This document shows positions 52,136-61,141 of a stretch of DNA of 64,000 nt, in pieces. A program made the position numbers and the translations under genes. The notes below the pieces were generated by a model. That model saw nothing but the letters and a program-made list of their open reading frames with translations, did no database searches and was not told the origin of the DNA. Every line of letters begins with the position of its first letter. Within the stretch, counting starts at the first letter, position 1. This DNA is from Persicitalea sp038235275 (lineage in GTDB: Bacteria; Bacteroidota; Bacteroidia; Cytophagales; Spirosomataceae), in assembly GCA_038235275.1 (NCBI GenBank), contig JBBSUC010000004.1, positions 124,001 through 188,000 of the forward strand, in the 5' to 3' direction.

Positions 52136-53677
52136 ATGGAAAAGCAGTACCGTTTACTCCTACTTCTTCTCGTCGGTCTATTTTTCTCCGCTCAGGCGCA
52201 AAACCACGTCGTCGACAGGATCGTCAAAGAAGAAGAGAGCAATTCGCAACTCAAAAGCATCGCCCACGAATTGATAGACGGCATCGGGCCGCGCCTGGTG
52301 GGCAGTCCAGGCATGAAAAAGGCCCACGACTGGGCAGTGAAGAAATATGAGGGCTGGGGTATACCGGCTCGCAACGAGAAGTGGGGCGAGTGGCGCGGCT
52401 GGGAACGCGGCGTAACGCACATCGACATGGTAAGTCCGTGGGTGAAGTCGCTGGCGGGAACGCAGCTCGCATGGAGTCCGCCGACGCCCAAGGGCGGTGT
52501 GAAGGCTGAGGTAATTATCCTGCCGGACCTTGTTGATTCAGTTGCTTTCCAGAAATGGCTGCCCAACGCCAAGGGCAAACTGGTGATGATTTCGATGAAC
52601 CAGCCGACCGGACGCCCCGACTATAACTGGAAGGAATTCGCGACAGACTCTTCCTTTAACAAACTGAAAAAAGACCGTGACGAAATGACTAAAGCCTGGA
52701 ATGATCGGCTGCGCAATACCGGCCTCGGTCGCCGCGAACTACCCGCCGCCCTGGAAGACGCCGGAGCTGTGGGAATCGTGACTTCCTATTGGTCGCAGGG
52801 TTTCGGGGCCAACAAAATTTTCGGCGCTTACACCAAAAAAGTCCCAACCATCGACCTGAGCGTGGAAGACTACGGCCTGGTTTATCGACTCGCCGAAAGT
52901 GGCGATAAGCCCATGCTCAATCTGCTGGCCGAGTCGAAGGAAACGGGCGTGGTGCCGACTTTCAACACCATCGCCGAAATCAAAGGCACCGAAAAACCCG
53001 ACGAATATGTAATGCTCTCCGCCCACTTCGACTCCTGGGACGGCGGCACGGGCGCAACCGACAACGGCACGGGAACCATCACGATGATGGAAACCATGCG
53101 GGTTCTGAAAAAAATATACCCCAACCCCAAGCGCACGATTCTCGTGGGACACTGGGGCAGCGAGGAGCAGGGGCTGAACGGCTCGCGGGCCTTCGTGGAG
53201 GATCATCCCGATTTGATGCCCAAAATTCAGGCCCTCTTTAACCAGGATAACGGCACGGGCCGCGTGGCCAATATTTCGGGTCAGGGTTTCGTGGATTCCT
53301 ACGACTACCTGGGTCGGTGGATGAATAAGGTTCCGAACGACATCAAGAAAGACATCAAGTACGATTTCCCCGGCAATCCCGGTGGCGGCGGCTCGGACTA
53401 CGCCTCTTTCCTGGCGGCGGGTGTACCAGCTTTTTCGCTCAGCTCATTAAGTTGGTCTTACGGCAATTACACTTGGCACACCAACCTCGACACCTACGAT
53501 AAAATCGTTTTTGACGACGTGGAGGACAACGTCATCCTGGCCGCGATCCTGGTGTACATGGCCTGCGAGGACGATAAAAGCACCTCCAAAACTAAACGTA
53601 TCCCCATTGGCCGCAACGGCGAACCCACGACTTGGCCGGAGCAGCGTTCACCCACCAGAAAAGGCGGAGTCGATTAG
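52136..53677 (+). CDS. M28 family metallopeptidase, carboxypeptidase Q-like
   Basis: 513 residues from ATG 52136; the frame continues upstream to 51944, but the signal peptide (RLLLLLLVGLFFSAQAQ) begins at 52136. Zinc site residues: His and Asp in VMLSAHFDSWDGGTGATDNGTG, Glu-Glu in VGHWGSEEQGLNGSRAF, Asp in FNQDNGTGR, His in NYTWHTNLDTYDK. A PA-like insert precedes the second half. It is an exported exopeptidase of the PGCP/carboxypeptidase Q type, different from the GCPII-like enzyme at 16757. Probably digests peptides in the periplasm or outside. Confidence 0.93.
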   Translation: MEKQYRLLLLLLVGLFFSAQAQNHVVDRIVKEEESNSQLKSIAHELIDGIGPRLVGSPGMKKAHDWAVKKYEGWGIPARNEKWGEWRGWERGVTHIDMVSPWVKSLAGTQLAWSPPTPKGGVKAEVIILPDLVDSVAFQKWLPNAKGKLVMISMNQPTGRPDYNWKEFATDSSFNKLKKDRDEMTKAWNDRLRNTGLGRRELPAALEDAGAVGIVTSYWSQGFGANKIFGAYTKKVPTIDLSVEDYGLVYRLAESGDKPMLNLLAESKETGVVPTFNTIAEIKGTEKPDEYVMLSAHFDSWDGGTGATDNGTGTITMMETMRVLKKIYPNPKRTILVGHWGSEEQGLNGSRAFVEDHPDLMPKIQALFNQDNGTGRVANISGQGFVDSYDYLGRWMNKVPNDIKKDIKYDFPGNPGGGGSDYASFLAAGVPAFSLSSLSWSYGNYTWHTNLDTYDKIVFDDVEDNVILAAILVYMACEDDKSTSKTKRIPIGRNGEPTTWPEQRSPTRKGGVD

Positions 53678-53754
53678 TGGAGATTGGAGAACTCTGCGGC
53701 CTAGCAATGGCACTGTTCTTTTAACCAAAAAGTTCGTATACATTCGTTGTAAAT

Positions 53755-53819
53755 CTGGCGTGAGCCACTTTCAACTCTCCACAGCACGGGCTGCCCCGTC
53801 TCAATTCTCCAATAAAAAA
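53755..53819 (+). repeat. Leader element C with GC-rich hairpin before hpf
   Basis: Low-complexity words (cactttcaactctcc and tctcaattctcc) flank a near-palindromic acgggctgccccgt (53786-53799). The ATG of the next gene follows directly. Same architecture as leader elements A and B but with a different core. Confidence 0.45.
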
Positions 53820-54134
53820 ATGATTATCCAAATAAACACCGACAACCACATTACGGTCCACGAAAAATTTGAAGCCGAACTCGACGCACTGATTAGCGAC
53901 AAGTTGAGTCGTTTCAGCAAGCAGCTTACCCGCGTGGAAGTTCATCTTTCGGATGAGAACGCCGACAAAGAAGGCAGCCATGACAAACGCTGCCTGATGG
54001 AAGCCCGCATGGAAGGCATGGCCCCCATCGTCGTCACCGAGAAGCAGGATACCATCATGCAAGCCATCAACATGGCGCTCGATACCTTGAAAGCGGCGCT
54101 TACTTCGGCTAAGGAAAAGGCCCGGAATTATTGA
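53820..54134 (+). CDS. hpf: Ribosome hibernation-promoting factor, HPF/RaiA family
   Basis: 104 residues of the short HPF type: beta-alpha-beta-beta-beta-alpha pattern MIIQINTDNHITVHEKFEAEL, VEVHLSDENADKEG, CLMEARMEGMAPIVVTEKQDTIMQAINMALDTLKAAL. It binds the ribosome decoding region during stress or stationary phase. No long C-terminal dimerisation tail is present. The ATG at 53820 starts the fold; an in-frame stretch upstream overlaps the previous gene and is not coding. A strong terminator follows. Confidence 0.92.
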   Translation: MIIQINTDNHITVHEKFEAELDALISDKLSRFSKQLTRVEVHLSDENADKEGSHDKRCLMEARMEGMAPIVVTEKQDTIMQAINMALDTLKAALTSAKEKARNY

Positions 54135-54152
54135 TGTTTGCTTTATTCGCAG

Positions 54153-54185
54153 AAAAGCCCCGCTGAGATTTTCAGCGGGGCTTTT
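54153..54185 (+). terminator. Terminator of hpf
   Basis: 14-bp stem aaaagccccgctga / tcagcggggctttt with a 5-nt loop and a T7 run. Confidence 0.85.
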
Positions 54186-54288
54186 TTTGTGAAATCCCTT
54201 CCTTTTTCTATTTCTAATCCTTTCGCAGTCGGCAATTGAGTTAGCCATCGGGCGAACACATAGATTCGCTCCTACAAATAAATCGTCC

Positions 54289-54978
54289 CTATGCCAGCTC
54301 CCGCCCTCCCTTCCTCAACTCATTCACAAATAAATGCGCCCGGCGGGTGGGCTCCGGTAAGCGATAACCGCCATCGCAGCGGAGAGTAAGATCAATGGCG
54401 GTGGGCAAGTCGATGAGGTGGCCGGGTGAGATGAAGACCGGGTTGACCTTGTTCTTCGTGCGCAAAGCCGCACCAATGGTTTCGCCCTTGTGTAGCATCG
54501 GTGACCAGTTGCCACGCTCGGACGCGGGTTCATCGAATTTACCAACCAAAACGGATTTTCCGCAGCCGAAACTGGGGCACTCGAGCCACAGCCCCATGTG
54601 GGTAGCAATGCCCAGGCGACGCGGATGCGCCATGCCGTGACCGTCGAACATAACCACATCGGGAACGATTTTGAGCTTTTCCCAGGCTTCCAGCAAGGCC
54701 GGGCCTTCGCGGAAGGTCAGTAAGCCGGGAACGTAGGGAAATGTGGCCGTGGTGACAACTCCCGCCTCCTCCACCACTTCCAGCGTGTCCAGCCGCAGCA
54801 CCACTATGCCCGCGTAAACGGTTTCTTCGTATTTATTAAAAGAAATGTCGCAGCCCGCGATGGCCTCGGGCGCACTTTCCAGCGGTTGGATGACGATGTG
54901 CTGCCGCAAATCCTGCTGCAACCCCACCGCTTCGGCGGGCGTCACGTTCCAGGGGTGGAGGGTGAGGTGAGAAGCCAT
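54289..54978 (-). CDS. nfi: Endonuclease V
   Basis: 229 residues. Cleaves DNA or RNA 3' to deoxyinosine/inosine. Conserved features: Asp in AGCDISFNKYEETVYAG, the PYVPGLLTFREGP signature that reads the base, Asp in VVMFDGHGMAHPRRLGIATHMGL, and KNKVNPVFISPGHLIDLPTA. It follows nth after 3 bp on the same strand, so the two base-excision repair genes form one operon. Confidence 0.94.
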   Translation of the reverse strand: MASHLTLHPWNVTPAEAVGLQQDLRQHIVIQPLESAPEAIAGCDISFNKYEETVYAGIVVLRLDTLEVVEEAGVVTTATFPYVPGLLTFREGPALLEAWEKLKIVPDVVMFDGHGMAHPRRLGIATHMGLWLECPSFGCGKSVLVGKFDEPASERGNWSPMLHKGETIGAALRTKNKVNPVFISPGHLIDLPTAIDLTLRCDGGYRLPEPTRRAHLFVNELRKGGRELA

Positions 54979-54981
54979 TTT

Positions 54982-55644
54982 TTAACGATGTCTGGTTACG
55001 CCTACTTGTTCGCAGTAAGTCAATACCGGGCAGGTCGAGCATTTGGGAGCATTACCGGTGCAGATGTGCTTGCCGAAGGGCATGAGGAGACGGTTGATCT
55101 CGGTCCAGAGTTCGATGGATACTTTTTGTTCCAATACCTTCAAGGTCTGTTCGGGCTGGTTGGTGGCGACGTAGCCCCAGCGGTTGACCACGCGATGAAC
55201 GTGGATATCCACGCTGATGGCTTGCTGGCCCGCCGCGACGCCCAGCGCCAGGTTAGCGCACTTGGGGCCGACGCCTTTCAGGTCAGTTAGTTTTTTGAAA
55301 TCGGCGGGAAGTTGACCGTCGTATTGCTCCACGGCCGCTTTCGCGATTCCCAGAATCGTGTTGGTTTTCTGTTCGGGGTAGGTACTGCCGTAAAGTATTT
55401 TTGTTAAACGGTCAGGATCCAAATCGAGGACTTGCTACGGCGTGCGAGCCTCGGCAAACAGCGCCAGCGATACGGGAATAGTGGTTTCGTCCAAAGTACG
55501 GATGGAAACGACGCAGGAAATCAACTGCTCGAACAGCGAATCGTAGCCCCGCTCCGCCAGCGCAAACATGGCGGCTTTGGGAAAAGGGCGGATGGCTTCC
55601 TCAATGAGCGCCAAGACTTTTTTCAGGTCAAAATTCTGCTGCAA
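54982..55644 (-). pseudogene. nth: Endonuclease III interrupted by an in-frame amber codon
   Basis: 220 codons plus one TAG at 55437-55435, after codon 69. The two halves are exactly in frame and together give a full-length Nth/EndoIII (~220 residues). Present: AERGYDSLFEQLISCVVSIRT in the first half; in the second, LKGVGPKCANLALG (helix-hairpin-helix and catalytic Lys), VDIHVHRVVNRWG (catalytic Asp) and the four cysteines C-x6-C-x2-C-x5-C of the 4Fe-4S cluster. Relatives read a residue such as Gln at the TAG (Ala-Arg-Thr-Pro-x-Gln-Val-Leu), so CAG to TAG is a likely single change. It may be a recent mutation, a sequencing error, or suppressed. nfi follows after 3 bp. Confidence 0.85.
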
Positions 55645-55727
55645 AATTTGCTGGTTTTTTAAAAAGCGATGGAATTGACATTAGTACAAAAAAGTGTGCC
55701 GATTCTATTAAGGCAGCGTTTTCTGGC

Positions 55728-55735
55728 TAACTTTG
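55728..55735 (+). promoter_or_regulatory. Possible -7 element for M61 peptidase gene
   Basis: TAACTTTG matches TAnnTTTG 36 bp before the ATG; no clear TTG box upstream. Confidence 0.35.
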
Positions 55736-55770
55736 GATTTGATCCCTAAATATCTCCAGTCCTGAATTTT

Positions 55771-57573
55771 ATGAAATACCTGGCCCTACTACTTTGCTGC
55801 CTTACCTTCCCGGCCCTGGCCCAAACCACCCACGAATACGAAATCGAGTTCCCCAATGCCTTCCACCACGAAGCGCAGGTGTCGGCCACCTTTCGCGGAC
55901 TGGAACCAAAGGTATTGGCCCTGCGCATGAGCCGCACGTCGCCGGGTCGCTACGCCCTGCACGAATTTGCCAAGAACGTGTACGCCGTGAAAGCTACCGA
56001 CGAAAATGGCAAGCCGCTTACTATTACCCGCCCCAATCCCTACCAGTGGAACGTCAGCGGCCACAACGGTACCGTGCGGGTTACGTACACCCTTTTTGCT
56101 GATCGGGGCGATGGCACTTACTCGCAAATCGACGAAACCCACGCCCACCTCAACATTCCGGCCACGTTCATGTACGCGCCCGACTATCCGCAGCGGCCCA
56201 TTCAGGTGCATTTCAAGCCAAGAGCCGATTTGAACTGGAAGATCGCCACGCAACTGCGCCCGTTGGGAGGCGATGTATACTCGGCTCCCAATCTGGACTA
56301 TTTTATGGATAGCCCGACTGAAATCAGCAACTTTTCGCTCCGCGAATTCACCGAAACTTCCAATGGAAAATCCTACACCATCCGCTTCGCGCTGCACCAC
56401 GATGGCACCGACGCCGAGTTGGATACCTATATGGAAAGCGTCAAGAAGATTGTGGCTCAGGAAAAGGCCGTGTACGGCGAATTGCCCGATTACGACTTTG
56501 GCACCTATACTTTTCTGGCCTGCTACCTGCCGCACGTCTCGGGCGACGGCATGGAACACCGCAACTCGACGGTACTCACCAGCACCAGTTCCCTGGCCGA
56601 CGGCGGCCTGACCCGCAATGCCAGCACGGTTGCCCACGAATTTTTTCACTGCTGGAACGTGGAGCGAATTCGACCCAAGTCGCTGCAACCCTTTGACTAC
56701 ACCGAGGCCAATATGTCCGGCGAGCTGTGGTTTGCCGAGGGCTTCACGCAGTACTACACCGGATTGATGCTCTGCCGGGCGGGCGTCATTCCCCCCCAGG
56801 AATACGTGGATGGGCTGGCGGGTAGTCTCAATTATGTCATCAATTCGCCCGCCCGCAAATACTTCAATCCCATCGAAATGAGCTATCAAGCGCCCTTCGT
56901 GGACGCCGCGGCGTCCATCGACCCCGTCAACCGGGAGAATACCTTTATCTCCTACTACACCTACGGCAGCGTTTTGGGCCTGGCCCTCGACCTCTCGCTG
57001 CGAGATTTGGGCGGCAATTTATCACTCGACGGCTTCATGCAGTACGCTTGGAAAACCTACGGCAAACCCGAGATTCCCTACACCGCGCGGGATTTGCAAT
57101 TGGCTTTGGAAAGCTACGCGGGCCAAAAATTTGGGCAGGATTTTTTTGGGGAATACGTATTTGATTCCCAAATGCCCGATTACCAGAAATTACTGGCGTC
57201 CGTGGGCGTGGAGTTTAAGCAAGCCAATCAGAAAAAGGCGTATCTGGGTGCCTATCTGGATGTGCGGGATCAGGCCGCTACGCTGGTCGCTCAGCCCATC
57301 GAAGGCAGCGCGGCTTACCAGGCTGGATTAGCCAAGGGCGACAAGTTGACCTCGATTGGGGGCAAGGCCATCGCCGGAGATGCCAATCCACAAAGTTTGT
57401 TGGCGACCTACAAGACAGGTGACAAAGTGAAAGTGGAGTTTAATAGGTTTGGAAAAACCCGCACCGCCGAATTGACATTGCAAAGCGATGCGTCTTACGT
57501 TACGGAATTAACAGAAGGGAAAATTTCCGGTAAAGTCGAAGAGAAGCGGCGCGGATGGTTGGGGGCCAATTGA
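55771..57573 (+). CDS. M61 family metallopeptidase with PDZ domain
   Basis: 600 residues, signal peptide to ~18 (FPALAQ). An N-terminal beta domain (~20-180) is followed by the thermolysin-like catalytic part with zinc motif HEFFH at 289-293 (ASTVAHEFFHCWNVERIRPKSL) and the downstream Glu in SGELWFAEGFTQYYTG. A PDZ domain occupies ~490-570 (LGAYLDVRDQAATLVAQPIEGSAAYQAGLAKGDKL). Family members are glycyl aminopeptidases. Exported; divergent from nth. Confidence 0.92.
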   Translation: MKYLALLLCCLTFPALAQTTHEYEIEFPNAFHHEAQVSATFRGLEPKVLALRMSRTSPGRYALHEFAKNVYAVKATDENGKPLTITRPNPYQWNVSGHNGTVRVTYTLFADRGDGTYSQIDETHAHLNIPATFMYAPDYPQRPIQVHFKPRADLNWKIATQLRPLGGDVYSAPNLDYFMDSPTEISNFSLREFTETSNGKSYTIRFALHHDGTDAELDTYMESVKKIVAQEKAVYGELPDYDFGTYTFLACYLPHVSGDGMEHRNSTVLTSTSSLADGGLTRNASTVAHEFFHCWNVERIRPKSLQPFDYTEANMSGELWFAEGFTQYYTGLMLCRAGVIPPQEYVDGLAGSLNYVINSPARKYFNPIEMSYQAPFVDAAASIDPVNRENTFISYYTYGSVLGLALDLSLRDLGGNLSLDGFMQYAWKTYGKPEIPYTARDLQLALESYAGQKFGQDFFGEYVFDSQMPDYQKLLASVGVEFKQANQKKAYLGAYLDVRDQAATLVAQPIEGSAAYQAGLAKGDKLTSIGGKAIAGDANPQSLLATYKTGDKVKVEFNRFGKTRTAELTLQSDASYVTELTEGKISGKVEEKRRGWLGAN

Positions 57574-57583
57574 TCTCGACACG

Positions 57584-58543
57584 TCATGCTGCCACCCGTC
57601 GCCGCCGCAAAAACATCACCAGCCCAAACGCCACTACTCCGGCTACGCCCGCCAAAACCAACCCCAGCGTAGAATTTTTCTCTTCCGGCTTGGGCGGCAC
57701 GAACACAATCCCGCTGGCGTTGGCCACGGCCGGGCGGTTCCGATAGCGACCCTGCGTGGGTAGGGCCAGGCGGCGAAAATTACCAGCCAGTTGATCGAGT
57801 TCCTGGCGCATGGCCTTGCCACGCATCGGCTGGCCGTGGCCGGCGGCAACCACATTTGGCTTCAAATCCGCTAACTTTTGCACCGATTTTTCGGCGGCCA
57901 TCCAGTCGAAGGTGATGGGCAGCGGCGGGCCGTGCAGTTCCTGATGTTGCGTAATGGTGGCCAGAGCCGACTCCATTTGCAACGTGGTCAGCGCGTCGCC
58001 CGCGATGAGCGTCTTGTCGGCCTGACGCCACAGACTCACATGACCGGGGGCGTGGCCCGGCGTGTGCAGCCACCGCCACCCGTCGAGACCCGGCACGTGG
58101 CCGTTGGCGGGCAACTTTACCACCCATCGCCGGATATCGATGGGTCCCATCGGGAAGGTCCAGGAAAGGGTGGAAATCAGGCCGCCGCCCACGGTGGGAT
58201 CAGCGAGCGGATACGAAGATTTTCCCGTGAGGTAAGGCATTTCCATGTCGTGGGCGTAGACCTGGATGTTCCACTCCTGAGCCATTTCCTTGACCGAACC
58301 CGCGTGGTCGAAGTGGCCGTGGGTGAGGATAATGCAGGCCGGTCGACTATCTTCACCGAATAAATCAGCGGCCATTTTCTTTATACTGGCTCCCGAAATG
58401 AATAGTCCCGTGTCCACGAGTACCCATTTGCCGTCGTCCTCGTTTTGTATCATGTAGACATTTACAAAATACTCTTTCATGCCCCAAATGCCTTCTGCTA
58501 CTTTGAAATATTCGCCTTTTCCAATCAGTTTACCCAAATCCAT
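57584..58543 (-). CDS. MBL-fold metallohydrolase with C-terminal membrane anchor
   Basis: 319 residues. The metallo-beta-lactamase motif THGHFDHAG (His-x-His-x-Asp-His), later histidines in HTPGHAPGHVSLW, and Asp in IAGDALTT form the dinuclear metal site; the last ligand is in AAGHGQPMRG. Unusually, the protein ends with one membrane helix (LGLVLAGVAGVVAFGLVMFL) and RRRR near the C-terminus, so the hydrolase domain would be tail-anchored with the basic tail in the cytoplasm. Substrate unknown. The next gene upstream begins 187 bp away in the opposite direction. Confidence 0.85.
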   Translation of the reverse strand: MDLGKLIGKGEYFKVAEGIWGMKEYFVNVYMIQNEDDGKWVLVDTGLFISGASIKKMAADLFGEDSRPACIILTHGHFDHAGSVKEMAQEWNIQVYAHDMEMPYLTGKSSYPLADPTVGGGLISTLSWTFPMGPIDIRRWVVKLPANGHVPGLDGWRWLHTPGHAPGHVSLWRQADKTLIAGDALTTLQMESALATITQHQELHGPPLPITFDWMAAEKSVQKLADLKPNVVAAGHGQPMRGKAMRQELDQLAGNFRRLALPTQGRYRNRPAVANASGIVFVPPKPEEKNSTLGLVLAGVAGVVAFGLVMFLRRRRVAA

Positions 58544-58680
58544 ACCCGTATATTGTTTATTTTAAAAAAATCAAATCCAACCAAAAAACGGTTAAAAAAC
58601 TATGCCGCCGAAACGTTATCCCCTGGCTAAAAAACCTTGCGTGTATCCGGCGCGTGCTTGTAAATCTATTTTCCTAAATT

Positions 58681-58729
58681 TTTCATTGTTCATTCGGGGC
58701 CGCCGACGCGGTTCACTATTCAATAATAA
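58681..58729 (+). repeat. Leader element D with GC-rich core before the McrB-like gene
   Basis: Words tttcattgttcatt and cactattcaataat flank cggggccgccgacgcggtt. The ATG at 58730 follows directly. Same layout as elements A-C. Confidence 0.4.
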
Positions 58730-61141
58730 ATGAGAGCTGTAGTCAAAAAAAACCGACCGCATTATTCCAATCCCCATATTGGGTACCTGACGCCCGTCTT
58801 CGTCGAACGCAATGATCGCTGGGCGCGGGTCGAGGATTTAAGAAGAGAATTCCCTAATAATGAATGCATTTTCATCCACCGCGACTACGTATCCCTCAAC
58901 GAAGGCTACGCGGATAATGAGCTTTTTATTCAAACCTACGAGCAGAACAGTTCCCACAACCCCGAATACGACGGCAGTTCGCTGTTCACGGGAACGGGAG
59001 AGAACGCCCTTGCTCCCAACAACAACGAGTTCTGCCGAATCTTCGAGTCAGGCCGACCTTTTGACCCGGAACAAGATTATTGGATTTGGCAAAATGTCGA
59101 TCCTTTGAACGATATATTTATCAGAACGGGTGATTTTATTTATGGCCCATTTAATTTCAGTTCTAAAAAAATAGAAGAAGAGGATGGCGTCAACCTTTTG
59201 CTGCGGGCCGAGCCGGGCCACGATTATTGTGTATTTAAAGTCAATATTCAGGAAGCCGAAAAATACCATCATATCCATCAGGACGGCAATTTTTACTATT
59301 TGATAAGCGTAAGTGACCTGCTCGAAGACGACCGGATCAGCAAGGAAAGCATCTATTACGGCTCGCCGACCGATCTGCTCGATTGGGCCAAGAACGTTAC
59401 CGATTTATCGACCGTCAACGACATCAGGCAGTTAGGCAAAACCCTTCAATCGGCCGCTAATCCGTCGCAAGTCGAAGCGGCAAAGCTCAATCGGTTGAAG
59501 TCATTGCTGGGTAATTCCGACGAGTGGTTTTCCAAACGCCTACCCGTTTTTATTTCCCAATATTTAGAAGAAAATCCGGTTGGTAAAAAGAAGGTAGAAG
59601 ATTATCTGAGAATCAACGAGCAGCCCTCGGCTGAGCAAAGCGCTGAGCTGAAGCGATTGCGGGAAGAAATGGTACAAATCCGGCAGCAACCCGGCGGCAT
59701 TGCCCTAGACGAGCGACTGACCACCCTACCCGACCCACAACGGCGGCTCATCAACGAGTTGTTGAACGACGGGAATCTGCGTCTCAAGTACGCCTCGGCC
59801 CGCTCCCTGGAAACGCAAATTCAGAAGTTGGAGAAGGACCGCGAAACGAAAAAACGCCTGCTCGCCGAAAGCACCCGCGAACTCAGGCTCAAAGAAGAAT
59901 TGAAGGAAGGACTGGAAAAAAGTCTGCGGGAATTGAAGGAGCATTTCAGCAATACCGAGGAAGTGCGCTCCAAGTTTTTTGAAGTAAAACCTTACATCGA
60001 CTGGGTGAACGGCATCGTGCCATCCACGACCGGACAGCAGGAGCAAAATAATATTCGCGAGGCGCTGGATGCGCTGAAACTAAAAGAAGGAGTACCGCCT
60101 TTGCGGGATTACCTCAAAGAGATAAAAGAGAATCTCGACAAACTCGACCGCCGCGTCGAATTCAACGACCTGGCCAATTATTTCATCACCATCAACCAGA
60201 ATTTCCTGACCGTTTTCGCTGGTTTACCGGGCGTGGGCAAAACATCGCTCGTTACCAAACTGGCGGCAGCGGCGGGTCTGAAAGAGCGTTTCCTGGCCAT
60301 CTCCACGGCGCGGGGCTGGACTTCGCAGCGCGATTTTATCGGCTACTACAACGCCATCGCCAACCACTTCCAGCAGGCCCGCACCGGCCTGTTCGACGTG
60401 CTGAAAAGCTGCGACGCGGGCGTACAGCGCGGGCTGGACGTCCCCTACTGGGTGCTGCTCGACGAGGCCAACCTCAGCCCGATGGAGCACTACTGGTCCG
60501 ACTTCATGCGATTCACCGACCCTGATTCCGAGCGCGTGCTCCGCATCCCCAACGGCGGCGACCTCGACAAACTGCGGCTGGGCCAGGGGCTGCGCTTTAT
60601 CGCCACCATCAACTACGACCACACCACGGAGCCGCTCTCGCCGCGCCTGCTCGACCGCGTGGCCGTGGTGCGCCTGACCGCACCGAAAGACACGATTCGG
60701 GTAGAAAAAGCGATCACGCTGCCCTCAGTGAGTGATTATTATTCCGCCGAACAATTGGAAGAAATGCTTAACCCCACTGAGGGCAATTACGAAATGGCGG
60801 GCAACTCACTGAATCTTTTCAACGAAATCAGAGAATTACTCGAAAATGAGGAAGACGGTCTGCCGATTATCATCAATCCCCGCAAGCAGCGCGACGTGAG
60901 CAAGTACTGCGCCATCGCCCAGCGGGTGATGGAAGACAACGGCAACGCCCAAAACGCCTTCGACTACGCCTTCAACCAGCAGATTCTGCCGCTCATCGCC
61001 GGGCGCGGCGAGAAGTTCGGCAAACGGCTCAACGATTTGCACGACCTCATCGACCAGTTCCTGCCCAATTCGGCCCTGAGTCTGCGGCGCATCATCCGCA
61101 ACGGCGACGCCAATTACTACAACTACCGCTTTTTCGTATGA
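58730..61141 (+). CDS. McrB-like AAA+ NTPase with unassigned N-terminal region and coiled coil
   Basis: 803 residues. The C-terminal AAA+ domain (from ~490) has Walker A GLPGVGKT (498-505), Walker B VLLDEANL (Asp578-Glu579), ATINYDHT (625-632) at the place of the McrB NxxD GTP-specificity motif, and LSPRLLDRV with the sensor/finger arginines. McrB proteins use GTP and drive translocation along the target. Residues ~1-270 contain no domain I recognise (mixed beta; FIHRDYVSLNEGY, IRTGDFIYGPFNF); ~300-420 are a long charged coiled coil. The stop overlaps the next start by 4 bp (ATGA). With the nuclease gene it forms a restriction-type defence system, close to McrBC and possibly to coiled-coil nuclease tandems. 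Confidence 0.85.
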   Translation: MRAVVKKNRPHYSNPHIGYLTPVFVERNDRWARVEDLRREFPNNECIFIHRDYVSLNEGYADNELFIQTYEQNSSHNPEYDGSSLFTGTGENALAPNNNEFCRIFESGRPFDPEQDYWIWQNVDPLNDIFIRTGDFIYGPFNFSSKKIEEEDGVNLLLRAEPGHDYCVFKVNIQEAEKYHHIHQDGNFYYLISVSDLLEDDRISKESIYYGSPTDLLDWAKNVTDLSTVNDIRQLGKTLQSAANPSQVEAAKLNRLKSLLGNSDEWFSKRLPVFISQYLEENPVGKKKVEDYLRINEQPSAEQSAELKRLREEMVQIRQQPGGIALDERLTTLPDPQRRLINELLNDGNLRLKYASARSLETQIQKLEKDRETKKRLLAESTRELRLKEELKEGLEKSLRELKEHFSNTEEVRSKFFEVKPYIDWVNGIVPSTTGQQEQNNIREALDALKLKEGVPPLRDYLKEIKENLDKLDRRVEFNDLANYFITINQNFLTVFAGLPGVGKTSLVTKLAAAAGLKERFLAISTARGWTSQRDFIGYYNAIANHFQQARTGLFDVLKSCDAGVQRGLDVPYWVLLDEANLSPMEHYWSDFMRFTDPDSERVLRIPNGGDLDKLRLGQGLRFIATINYDHTTEPLSPRLLDRVAVVRLTAPKDTIRVEKAITLPSVSDYYSAEQLEEMLNPTEGNYEMAGNSLNLFNEIRELLENEEDGLPIIINPRKQRDVSKYCAIAQRVMEDNGNAQNAFDYAFNQQILPLIAGRGEKFGKRLNDLHDLIDQFLPNSALSLRRIIRNGDANYYNYRFFV

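Noticed and set aside
55789..56889. 366-codon open frame antisense to the M61 peptidase gene
   Set aside because: Composition is an artefact of GC-rich third positions in the sense gene; the sense frame has the HEFFH zinc motif.
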